Below are positions 1-13,021 of a stretch of 64,000 nucleotides of DNA, one piece after another. The stretch is from Utricularia gibba. Taxonomy: Eukaryota; Streptophyta; Magnoliopsida; Lamiales; Lentibulariaceae. The notes beneath the pieces are model-generated. The model was not told the DNA's origin. It did no database searches and saw nothing but the letters and a program-made list of their open reading frames with translations. A program made the translations under genes and the position numbers. Every line of letters starts with the position of its first letter. The first letter of the stretch is position 1. The DNA lies in assembly GCA_002189035.1 (NCBI GenBank), contig CM007991.1:2232001-2296000 (forward strand). Reading direction: 5' to 3'.

Positions 1-1
1 A

Positions 2-286
2 TCGGTCAACTTGGGTTCGAACCTCCCCGCTCGAGCAGAAGTAGCGATACGAAGAAACACGACCGGTGAGCCGCAGCTGGTGGGGGAGCCAACAGGGGAG
101 TACTACGATGTCTTCCTTGTGTTCGGTATCATAGACATTCTTCAGGACTACGACATCGGCAAGAAGCTGGAGCACGCCTACAAGTCGTTCCAGCACGATC
201 CTACGCTGATCTCCGCTGTAGATCCCAGGCAGTACTCGAGACGCTTCCGTGACTACATACTCAAGGTATTCGCACAAGACAACTGA
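2..286 (+). CDS. Phosphatidylinositol 4-phosphate 5-kinase, C-terminal end (partial)
   Basis: This is the last exon of a PIP5K, open from the left edge of the window and ending at a stop at 284-286. PIP5K phosphorylates PI4P to PI(4,5)P2 at the plasma membrane, feeding vesicle traffic, actin and phospholipase C signalling. The visible 94 residues carry the family's closing block: a GEYYDVFLVFGIIDILQDYD segment, then KKLEHAYKS, then SAVDPRQYSRRFRDYI, ending KVFAQDN. These match the end of the kinase core in plant type I/II B PIP5Ks. The catalytic residues and the MORN repeats typical of this family lie upstream, outside the window, so the subfamily member cannot be fixed. The product call is firm, but the start of this exon is not visible. 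Confidence 0.92.
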   Translation, partial: SVNLGSNLPARAEVAIRRNTTGEPQLVGEPTGEYYDVFLVFGIIDILQDYDIGKKLEHAYKSFQHDPTLISAVDPRQYSRRFRDYILKVFAQDN

Positions 287-789
287 TGCCGCTGTACACA
301 CTTTCCGGCCACCGGACGTCAGAGCTTCACGGCCTGCAACCTGTAACCGCCATACCTAATGCAGAAGCAACAATAGCGTTCTAGATGTAAGAAGGACGAT
401 AAGCTGAGGGCGAGGCAGATATTTGTGTGACAATATCTTGATTTTTGAGATTGTAACACCTTTATTTTTTTAAAAAAAATTATCACATTTTTTATTTTGT
501 AAGGTATATGCTAATAATCTCATTTAAAAAAAAATAAAAATCACGCTAACAAATGCATTAGGCTAAAACGAATCCAAGTAAATGCAACAATGTTCTGCCA
601 AGCACGCAAGGGGCTCCTTGCCCTAACTCTGTCTTCTTCAATCTACGAATCTCGACGACGCATACACACAGGTTGCTTCTCGTCCATCTTCCGCTTCCAA
701 TGGCGGTGGATTTAACATTAGCATGCCGCCGCTACTGCTGATTCGGCTGCTTACTCGAAGATTAGTGTCGGTATAGAAACACAGGGAAC
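287..789. other. Tail-to-tail intergenic region between PIP5K and FY
   Basis: About 500 bases between two convergent stop codons. It should hold both 3' UTRs. An A/T-rich block at about 450-540 could supply polyadenylation signals for either gene. No further gene is recognisable. Confidence 0.6.
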
Positions 790-3700
790 CTACTGATGAG
801 GATGAGGAGCTCCCGACGGATTGCCGAAGCCACTTTGCTGCTGCACAACGAAAGATGAAGAATGTATTGGCATGGCGAAGTACTTCGAAATTAGGTAATA
901 TGTCTAAGAGCAGCTGTTGAGCAAAAGTCCGATGTCTAGATCAACTAAACGTATTAATCTTGTGGAAGAATCGTTTTAAGGAGGTGACCAAAAGATTAAG
1001 ATGAAGGAACCTGATATGGATTGATCCCTGGTATGATCGGAGGCCTATTGAAAGAACCTCCTTGTTGATACACTGTACTGCCAGCGCCGCCGCCACCCGG
1101 GGGCATATTCCCAATAAAGTGACCCTGAGACAATAAAGGAACCTATGACTCATCCCACAATGCAAATGATTATGCACAAAGCTGTTCTCACCATTTGACC
1201 AGGCACTTGTCCAGGGATGGAAATCGAGGAAGCAGCATTTGAGGGCATACTATGTAGTTGCATCTGAGGTGGTCTTGGCAAATGTGATTGGGGAAAAGGT
1301 AAATTCGGAGCTTGTGGTTGAGCCATGTTAGGCGGATGAGGCATTTGCTGATATGGCTGTGGTTGGTTGCCCAAAAGAACAGACGCATGAGCAGCAGGTG
1401 TCAAAGAAGGTTGCATCGGAAGGGATGATTTCTGCTCTCCTTGGGAAGAACCGAAGGATGGAATAGTAAGAGGCATTGCTGCTCCGATACCTGGGATTGT
1501 TCCTTCATTCCGGACCAATCCAGGCCCAAATGATCCAGGAGCTGTGGGGGCTCAGGCATTGGATAAGGGACATTAACCCGACCTCCGAGAGCAGGATTCT
1601 GCTCCCCATACCCTGAAATTGAAGCATAACATATTCCACCTAAGATATCATCTCAAATGTACAAGGGAAACACTACACAGTTTTGATCTAGTGCATCGAA
1701 CTATACGGATTTTGAAGTTGCTAGCAGTACTTGGGTATGAAAGTAAGACGAACCTTGATTAGGTCCCACACTAACTTTATCGCGCACAGGATCACCAGGC
1801 CGATTTCGGCACCAAAATTTTGTTGCATTATCATGGCCACCACTGCATATACTCAAAACTAGTAAGTTCACTGTTGTTGATTTTAGAATGCTTGCAGCAT
1901 GTATTCTTGCGGATAACAAAAAACTGATGTAATAAAAGAATCCTACTACCTGCAGAGAAGATAACCAATAGGATGCCATGCAAGATCCCAAATGCTGTTA
2001 TCATGGCCATTCTGAATCTCAACTTGCGGATTCTCATGGCTGCAAGCAGAAATAACACGCTCAATAAGTATGTCCAACAAGATTCCAGACAGAAACTAGG
2101 CATAAATGCATTGGAAAATCCAGTTTCCCTTTAGCCCCACAGATCCATATCCAAATAGGGTTAAAAAGTATCCTATACAGAAGTAAGCGAACGTCTTCTA
2201 TTACGAAGATAATGATTCCAAAAACATCAGCAACACACCGGTGAAAGATGGTTTTATAGAGATACACTCACCCGACAAGCCAATGGAAAATTGATCCATC
2301 AAAACTTCCACTAACAAAGTATTCTTCGTGAAATGGATGCCAAGCCAACACTACGAATCAAAAACATGCAGAACACGTTAATGCAAGTAGGGAAGCAGAG
2401 AGGGGTAGATAAACATTACGGAGTGTGACAAGATTGCATACCATTGACATCTTTCATGTGTCCACGGAAAGATTCAAGCTCTTTCATCACCCTTATGTCA
2501 TAAAGCTGTAGACAAATGGAATGCACATGTCTAAGTGGAGGAACATCTTAACTTCAGAGAAAAAAGCTGACAAAATTAACCTTAATAATTTGGTCTTTTG
2601 AAGATGTCAAAACCCAATTGCCGTTTTGATTCCATTTCACACAAAGAACAATGTTCTTATGACCATGGCTGCCAATGCATAACATTGTCCATTTCAAGGG
2701 TGAGAATTTAGAATCATGATCCATTGAAGAAAAGAAAAGGAACCACATCAGTGAATACTCACAATGAACAGAGCTCCTTTCCTGACTTGGCATCCCAAAG
2801 TTTCACAAGGTTGTCTTTTCCTCCTGTGGAAAGCCATTTAAGGTATATGCAGTAGGACATTTTAACCTAAATTTTTTCTGCTGTATGGAATTAGAAACCA
2901 CAAACCTGAAACCAATAACGATTTTGTAGGATGCCAATCAACACACTTGACATCCCATCCATGGCCTAACTGAGTTCAAAAGGACAAAAGACAAATTAGT
3001 AGGTTAAATGCACATCTCTGGTTGCTACGTCATAACTCTACGCATTTAGCACAAATAATCCATGAGCAGCATAAATGAAAACCACCTCAGGAGAGTCAAT
3101 GAATGCATTATTTTTTAGAAATCTAGAAAACCTCACATAGTTGCAAAATGATTTCATCATATTTAAAAAAACAAAAGCACAACTGAAATAAAATAAAAAT
3201 GAGAACATTACCAGACAATAATCGTTCTTCTTGACATCTTGCAAAGTCCCAGACTTTAACAGTAGTATCGTCAGAACACGAGCAGAACTTCAAATCTGTC
3301 CTACAGAAGCTGGACATGTGGTTGAAGAGCAGTCATGAACTTCCCGATATGACTAGGCAAGAACATTGTTAACATCATACAACAAATATAAAATCTTCAA
3401 AGCCTCCGAATGCATAACCCTATTGCTTTTAGAATTCTGGTTAAAAGGTCGCAAAGGAAATAAGCCAACAGAACTAACGAGCACTCAGAAAGCATGAGCA
3501 CATGCTTAAAAACCAGAAACAATGTAGCAGAATATCAGTATACAGTTGATGTTGCACCTTAAACCACGGACTGACTCTTTATGTGCTGATTTATTTGCTT
3601 TTACGTTATTCATGTTGGGAAGCCAGTACCTACAAACGGATGACGTCAACAGACAGTCAAAATAACAGGAGTAAAACGGGAATCAGACAAAAAGTTAAAC

Positions 3701-5696
3701 TTGCACGTGAGTTACTTTATGGTGCCACCATCATCCCCAGTAACCATCCAGTTTTCATTGTAACTCCATACCATAGATCTGACTGCTTGCTCATGAGCCT
3801 ATGACAACAAATCAACAATAACACTTCCTTTCCCATTTACTTGATTTCATAGACAGAAAAACAAGGGCTTCGTGGGAATTATGATAAAAAAACTAAGTCT
3901 AGTAATGATTGAGAAGCATTAATTTCCAAGTCCAACACATGATGTATAATTAGCTTCTCGTTTCTAATTAAAAATCAAAGGTTCTTGAAAAGCACCTGTA
4001 GAATCATTTCGAAATTAAAGGACTGCCCGTTCCATAGTGTGAATTCTCCACTTTGGGATCCAGTAATAAGACGTCGCCCACTCGGAGTCCACTGGTGTAA
4101 ATTTTAAATGAGAAACAAGTAAATGGACATACATCACAGCAACATAGCATAAAAGTATATGATTATGGAAATGAAGTCCATAAGCGTTGCACTGTTTATG
4201 GAATCCTTCAGAAGAGGGGCTAATGAATGGAAAATAATCAACATATTACATCTGAAAAATAACTTAATATTGTACATACAGACAGAAAAACATGAAATAA
4301 AGACTGTTGCTCAGATGTGCATTGTTCCTATTACCAAAACTCGATTGATTGGGCATCGATTCTTGTTTAAAGACGTGTGGACAAACTTTGCAGCAAATCC
4401 AGTAGATGGGTTATGTTTATATGCTACAGGGGGCAACATCTGCATCCACGATAAACAAAGGAATTAAAAATCAGGAATCTGAAAAAATTAGAGAATATAA
4501 AGCTACCCTGAGCATGTTAAAAAACTTCAAATGTATGACATCTAATGCAGCAAAAAATCTCTAAAAGTGTTCCTACAAAAAGTAACGTACATCAATAGCT
4601 GCCACTGGGTCAGGCTGCAGAGTAGTACGGTCCCTGGAATCTCGCTGAAACATGCGAGTCTGCATAAAATAGCAAAATAGTTGCTCTAAAAAACACTTCA
4701 AAGATACTGGAAAGGAACAAAGACATAAAAAAGACTAGCTAGAGAGCGAGAAGGAAGACAATATGAACCATAAAATTGACCATTCACTAGCTGGCTGACT
4801 CTCTCACTAAGACCTAAAATGCCAAGTGATATTAAAAACATAATCTCATTGGGGATATTACTCGTAATCCAACACAGTCACAGCTGGTTATTGAACGAAG
4901 TAAACTTAATAAAAAAAATTATAAGTCCAACTGCTACCATGATGGGGATCCCCTTGTTTGTACTCGTTTATACACCATGTAAGTTAATAGGATCACTGAA
5001 TAGACGGGCAAAAAAGAAAAATAAAGACTTTTCATTCTAAAATAAACTAAATAAAATCATAAATTAAATTCCATTATGCACACACACACACACACAAATG
5101 TATCAAAACATGAAAGTGATTCAAAAAAGATGAAAAGATACCTGTATATACCGCACGACAGTGCTTGTATAATCAACTGCTCGTCTTTGGCCCACTTTCC
5201 TCATCCTTTTTATCGCAAAACTGTCACCATGAGCTGCAATTTAATTTAGAACCAGCGTGAACTCTGTATCCACATAATGCAACACAAACAAGACCATGCG
5301 GCACCACCATACAAGCAAGCATATTTGTGCCATGAAATCAACCATTTGAAATCTTTCATCAAACGCGCACCATACAACTAAAGATCACAACAGCCAAATG
5401 GAAAAGGAAATGCACTGTTAACCATCGAAAGGCTGCTGCATGGGAGGAAAAGGAGGCTGAGCACTTGGGTGTTGCTGATGGTGCCTGTAGTCATGCGTAG
5501 AGGGATTAACCGTGGTGGAGGAAGCAGACGGCTGTCGATTTAATTGAGGAGGCGGCGGCAGGCCACGTGGATGTTGCCCCCGAGGGAAGTCGTGTGGCGT
5601 GTGTTGGTGTTGGAACTGATGGGCATTCGGCGGTGGCTGCATCGGCGGCCCCGGCGGCGGACGCTGCTGGTGCTGAGGATCTCCACCGTACATCAT
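790..5696 (-). CDS. FY: FY-like WD40 pre-mRNA 3'-end processing factor (WDR33/Pfs2 homologue)
   Basis: FY is the plant WDR33/Pfs2 subunit of the cleavage and polyadenylation factor. It acts in the nucleus and in Arabidopsis controls flowering through FCA and FLC. I assemble 18 exons. They are 5423-5696 (start codon and Pro/Gln/His-rich head), 5142-5233, 4591-4659, 4335-4439, 3996-4091, 3716-3798, 3558-3629, 3212-3309, 2906-2965, 2763-2823, 2581-2668, 2442-2505, 2272-2350, 1950-2039, 1754-1842, 1192-1612, 1011-1142 and 790-840. The middle encodes the WD40 propeller, with blocks such as [32 protein letters not shown] and HGHKNIVL. The tail is proline-rich and includes [14 protein letters not shown] and [11 protein letters not shown]. 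One base is missing in the G run at 1546-1550. With it restored the model is 674 codons, against about 647 residues in Arabidopsis. No PPLPP motif is visible. The small terminal exon (790-840) is the least certain part. Confidence 0.93.
5079..5097. repeat. (CA)n microsatellite in an FY intron
   Basis: About nine CA units lie in the intron between the second and third FY exons, with no coding effect. Such runs are length-polymorphic and may serve as a marker. Confidence 0.9.
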
Positions 5697-6227
5697 CGGG
5701 AAAACTTGGTGAATCCAAGAAGCGGGAATTCCGAGCCCGCTTATTAGGGTTCTACGGTTTCTGTCGAGTCACACAGCTCCCAAGCCAACCGTTGGAATTT
5801 GGGCTGCAAAATAAACGAATTATTAATTAAAGACAATATAATAAAACATTGCTAAAAATTACCTTTAAAAATATCTTTTTTATAGAATACTTTTGACTTT
5901 ATTCTTATTAAAAAATATTTTTATTTCAAGAAACTATAAAATTCAAATCAATTAATATTTTTCAAAAATCTATATCAAATGAACCTAAAAGTCTATTTGA
6001 TACAATTCCAAAAAATAACTCTAAAAAATGATTTTTAAGTATTTCAATTTTTATTGAAATAAGAATATTCTAATTTTTTTAAAAAAATCGAAACATTTCA
6101 TTATTTCAAACATAAAAAATCACTTTTTATTTCACTCGTCTTATTAAATTCGCTGCCATGCCGGAAATTCTACTGAATCCAGGAAGGTAAAACAGTGGAT
6201 TTTGCTCCCTTCCAAGGGTTGCAGTTT
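5697..6227. other. Region between UMPS 3' end and FY start
   Basis: About 530 bases upstream of the FY start codon and downstream of the UMPS stop. Most of it is A/T-rich with long A and T tracts, and it must contain the FY promoter and the UMPS 3' UTR. No gene is seen. Confidence 0.6.
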
Positions 6228-8380
<2,153 letters not shown>

Positions 8381-9172
8381 CGGAATCTCGAAATACGAAA
8401 CCTTGCTGATAAGGGTGGCAGTGGCAGTGGCAGCTGACTAACGCGAGAAATGGGTTGAACTGCTTGAAGTTCAAGCACACAAAATCATACATTTATTTAC
8501 GTTTTTTTTTTTTAGAAAAAATGATTAAATAATAAGTAAAAATAAATTCTATTAGATAGTTGATTAGGAATAAATACATAAATGATTTCCAAAACCAACT
8601 TATTTAAAATTTTATTATGGAAAAAATAATTGAAAATAAATAGCACACTGCTACAAAAATAAACAAAAGAATCCATTGCCATCGGTGTAGGCAATCACAA
8701 GGCCCTCCTTTACTTGCCTCCCTCTATTGATGCATATGATACATAAACGCAACATTAAGATCTTTCAAAGGGAACACCAACCAATTCATATATCTTCAAT
8801 ACTGCAGACACACAACAACAGCCAGTTTCCAAGTGAAACAGCCACCTTTATTTTGATGGAGTCTGGGCAGCTTCAGCTTCAGAGCATCATAAATCTAAAC
8901 AAACGCAAGCTTGATCACAACAAGGCAGATAGCGACTTCACGTGGATGAAGCAGAAAAAGCCAGCAGACTGAGACACACACGCAGAACCAACAGAAACTT
9001 CATGTTTTGCTGATGAGTATTTTCAGTTCAAGAGAGAATGGTGGTTGTGTTTTGACTCCATGGTGGTAGAGAGAGTCGTTTCCTGACCAATAGTGCACCA
9101 TTCATGCAGTAAGGATGTGTGATAAAAGAATCACCAGATAAAAAGATGAATAGTGGTTATTTGCATACTTCT
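8381..9172. other. UMPS promoter region and LNK2 3' UTR
   Basis: About 790 bases between the LNK2 stop and the UMPS start, both genes on the minus strand. The stretch at 8490-8660 is A/T-rich, and 8720-9172 looks like untranslated LNK2 sequence. No further gene is recognised. Confidence 0.6.
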
Positions 9173-12100
9173 TCAGTTGCAGGCTTTAGCTTCCATTCCC
9201 ACCCTGGCTTGATGAAAAGGAGAGCTTCCAGACAGGTTTTCACTGGAGAACATGCTAGAAGATTTCCTCCCACTGGAAGATGTTGTCTGACTGCTTTCGG
9301 AAACATTTAGCAAGTGCCCATTCGCTATGCTTTCTGAAACATTTAGTTTACCGGACAAGTCAACATGGAAAAGCAAGCGTGCCACAATCCGATCGATCGG
9401 ATTGGTTTCAGTCTCCATATCAGTCATCTTAGCAAATCTGTGCAAAACATTAAAGAACAATGTGTTATTACTCAAGAAATGGCGCACAACAGATTAGTCC
9501 TTCACTTGGACCTGCATGAGAACTGGGAAACTCGAATATCAACAACATGATGCAGTTGCCACAGACGTCTTCTAGTTATCATGTGAAAAAACAATTTGCT
9601 TGATTCACAGCTTCCTTTCAGAGAACTTCTATCTGAAATGAATTATAAATGCTATACTATAAATTTGCTCAAATTCATAAGAAAATGTTTTTCACTTCCC
9701 TGTATTTAGAAATTCATTGAAGCGCAGAGCTGAAAATACATAAAATAAGAGATCATGCCATAAATGAATAAAAAACTCCAGTGTCTTAACAGGAGCAGAT
9801 CAAAGCCAAAATACTGAACAAAGGAAAGAGTGCAGCATGTGTAACTAACCGCTGATTCTTGATCATATCTTTGTTGCTGCAGGCTTCATCCTTACTGCTG
9901 GCACAAGTACTGTTTGTATCATTAGGATATTGCCTTTGCATAGCACTTTTAGCAAGTCGAAACAAACTATCCCGAATACTGTGTCTTATTCGCATGTCCA
10001 ACTGTAGAGAGCCAGAGTTGTCCATCACTTCTCCATATAATCATAAAACCATCCACATGCTCAACTGGATCCAGAACTAACCTTAGCAATAGTTTCCTGG
10101 AGTCGGTATAGTATGGATTCCTCCACTGAGCAATTGCCGATGACCATATTGACAGTTCTCAGATCATCCTTTTCTGTCACTGAACTTCCGTCATGGATAG
10201 GCAAATTGCTAACACTTTGAACAGCTGCTACTTTTCCTCCCTCCAAGCTTAAGTCCTCAGATACTGAAGTCTGATTGTTAAAATGCATCTGCTGCTTCTG
10301 AATGGCAAGAATTGCCCTCATTTGCTGCCTTCTTCGTAGCTTTTCAATCTTTTCTCTTGGTGTCATTGGAGGGGGTTTTCCAGGAGCATCCCCTGATTTT
10401 CTGGAGGAATTTGCACTGATTGGTGGAGCTTGATAACCAGAGGATAACAGGCCAGGATAATAGTTCATCATGCTCCCATCCACAGGAGGGTCCAAATTTA
10501 CACTAGAGAGGTGCTTTTGTTGAAAAAGCTGAGAATTCTGAACGGATGGGCTTTGCTGATCAACTTCCAAAGAAGCGTTGACCATTGAAGGCACAGAATG
10601 AATTTTAGTTCTCCTTTTCCGGTATCCCTGAAAACATAAAATGTAGGAGAGCAAGAAGTTCTCTATAATGGAAGAGAAAGGATGGAGAACATCGTCAGCT
10701 CATAATGATCTGAGTATGATGATTCTAAAAAACCCCCACTATAATTACATCATTACATATGAATTTGATGAGAAGCAAGATAAGTGGCTAATCATAGCAT
10801 ACGGAATAAATATGGCACTTTCAGCTATTGATAACTGGTTATTTCAGAGGAATCAGGGAAATTACTTTTTCAAGAGCAGCATTACGGTTTGCAACAGTTT
10901 TGTTATCCAGCAGCTTTTGGGATTCTTGGATCCTTCCTTCAGTCTCAAAAGTCTGAGAAAGGGTCACAAAAGACCAAAAATCAGAAGAACTAAAATTCGA
11001 GCACAAACCATGAGGTCATCAACCAAACCTCCGGAAGTCAGAGGAAGGAGAGAAGATCCAACAGACAGTGTATAGAAATTACCCCTTGTAACTTTTCTTT
11101 CCCTACTAGACTATTTTTACCTCCATGATGTTCAAGGATATCTGTACTTGCCTGTACATTCTGCAGGGTTTCGTGTTTCATTTTTCGATAGCCAGAAGAA
11201 GATTGGCTGGGGTATAGCACATTGTGATCTGTTATCTCAGAGTGATCCTTTGAATCACCAGAAAATGGAATCAGTTTAAGAGGAGCATCAGTAAAATCTT
11301 TGGAGGATGACCATAGTGCATCAGCATTTGAGTCGGCCAAGTTTCCAAAGATTGTGTCATTGCCACTGCAGGATCAGCAATGTTAGATAGGCATTCTAAA
11401 AGGAGAGAGACAGATATATTGATCCATACCAGATTACCTAAACACCCTATCCAGATCCTCAAAGCTCCCTATATTTGCCCATCCATAGAAACCATTATCT
11501 CTATCTTGTTCATCATCAGCAGCTTTTTCAAACATTTCAGAATTTCTGTCCAACTCAGACGCTTCATCTGCAGCAACAAATACAAGGCACCCTGATTAAT
11601 CCATTAAAAAAGGTTGAAGTTAGACAAATAAATTTGTCTCAACTCCTACAGAACTGTCTGAACCTTCTCTTAAGTAGCTAGATTCATCAGTGCACACGGA
11701 ATCCTGTGCCACCTTTGCAATATTTGGTGGCGACGGGTTAGCAGGAGTAGCCCATGAATCATGACAGAAAACTAAAGCACGTTCACCAACATCATCCACT
11801 GAAACTCTGTCTAACTTGATCCCATGCGCAGATTTACAACTAGATTTTTTCCCCTCAACTGTATTAGTACCTGAAGTTTGCTCATGTGTTCCCTTCTTAC
11901 AAAGATCTTCAATTTGAACAGAAAATGGATCATTACAGTTTTTGCTCTCCCAATCCTCACCCCATATGATGTTCAGCAACTAAAAAATAATAGAAGAGTT
12001 AAGGATATGATAATTTTTCTAAATCAAACATCAAGACTATGTACTAAGAGGCATGCGCTAAGATCTGCATTAATATCTCTACTCCTAAAGGCACATAAAT

Positions 12101-12362
12101 GACAAGCTTTCCCGTGCTTCTAATTTCTCATTTACTTCTTAATCTTCAAGAATACGTTGAAACACCAGCTTTACGTTTTATTTGTTCAATATTACCCCAA
12201 ATCTTCCTCAGTTAAATTTACTAAAGGGAAAAGAACGCTTCACCGAAACTAGAAGAAATATCAGCTATAAAACTTCTAGCTTTAGCAAACCCAGCAACAA
12301 AACAATGAAGAAACGCAAACAATAAGTCAACGGCATACCTCTTCGTCGTTCCAATCAAACAT
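9173..12362 (-). CDS. LNK2: LNK2-like clock coactivator
   Basis: LNK proteins are plant-specific nuclear coactivators that bind RVE8/RVE4 and drive evening clock genes. Eight exons are 12339-12362, 11664-11979, 11438-11567, 11083-11365, 10866-10952, 10082-10627, 9850-10001 and 9173-9437, giving 600 residues. The first tiny exon encodes the family signature MFDWNDEE, continued as LLNIIWGEDWE. Later landmarks are GFYGWANIGSFEDLDRVF, the TPREKIEKLRRRQQMRAILA basic block, IRHSIRDSLFRLAKSA, and the closing NPIDRIVARLLFH. The last two are typical of the C-terminal part of LNK1 and LNK2 but absent from short LNK3/4. LNK2 fits better than LNK1 because the DHIVPYP-type segment after the first exons is missing, but I hold that distinction loosely. 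The gene is divergent from CHR24. Confidence 0.86.
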
Positions 12363-13021
12363 TTCTAAGTTAGAAAGAAAGCTCTAAATCCCACAAATCC
12401 AAACCGGCAGCGGAGGTATCGGCACGAACTTAATCCAAACATGGCAAATACTTCACCCCAACTCAAAGACCACCCACGAAATCGCAGCCAAACGGAAGCT
12501 TCATCCAATGAAACCCATCACAATAATCAAGGATTCATAACAATTAGAAATTCTGGTATCCTTGTTAAGCTCCAAAAGAGAGATTTCCACAGTAGAGAGG
12601 CGCTGCTTAGAGACGGGAGAAGTGGAAGACGACGCGGGACCCCGCCTTTCACGTGAAATGATCAGTTTTGAGGAGTAGAATTCATTACTCTTTGTGGCTG
12701 AGGTGCCGCGCATCTATCTCTGCTTTCTCATTGGCTGCGGCAACCATTATTAGGTAAGTACTGAAATACCCCTCCCAGCCTTATTTGGGCTTACGAACCA
12801 CTGTACCAACCTGAAGCCCAGGCTCAGTATCAGAAATTGAGGGATTTTTTAATTATTTCCAGTAAATTATCCATTAAAAACCTTTTAAAAACCAAATGCA
12901 AACTGTAATTTATACCCAGACTTCGGAAATTCAAATTCCATTGCCCAGCGCCAGAGGCTGATCCCGAGGGCCAAAAGCGAAGAAGAGCATTTTTTCTGCT
13001 CTAGTGCGATTAGTCTCTGAG
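12363..13021. promoter_or_regulatory. Divergent promoter region, LNK2 (left) and CHR24 (right)
   Basis: About 660 bases separate the two start codons, so both promoters and 5' UTRs sit here. A perfect G-box, CACGTG, lies at 12650-12655 inside the palindrome TTTCACGTGAAA, about 290 bases upstream of the LNK2 start. G-boxes are bound by bZIP and bHLH factors such as HY5 and PIFs, which would suit a light-induced clock gene. That regulatory role is inference. Several GGGC/GCCC words resembling site II elements lie near 12780-12830. Confidence 0.55.

Noticed and set aside
5867..5875. AAAATATCT, an exact evening element 171 bases upstream of the FY start
   Set aside because: The surrounding sequence is so A/T-rich that a chance match is likely, and FY is not known as an evening-phased gene.
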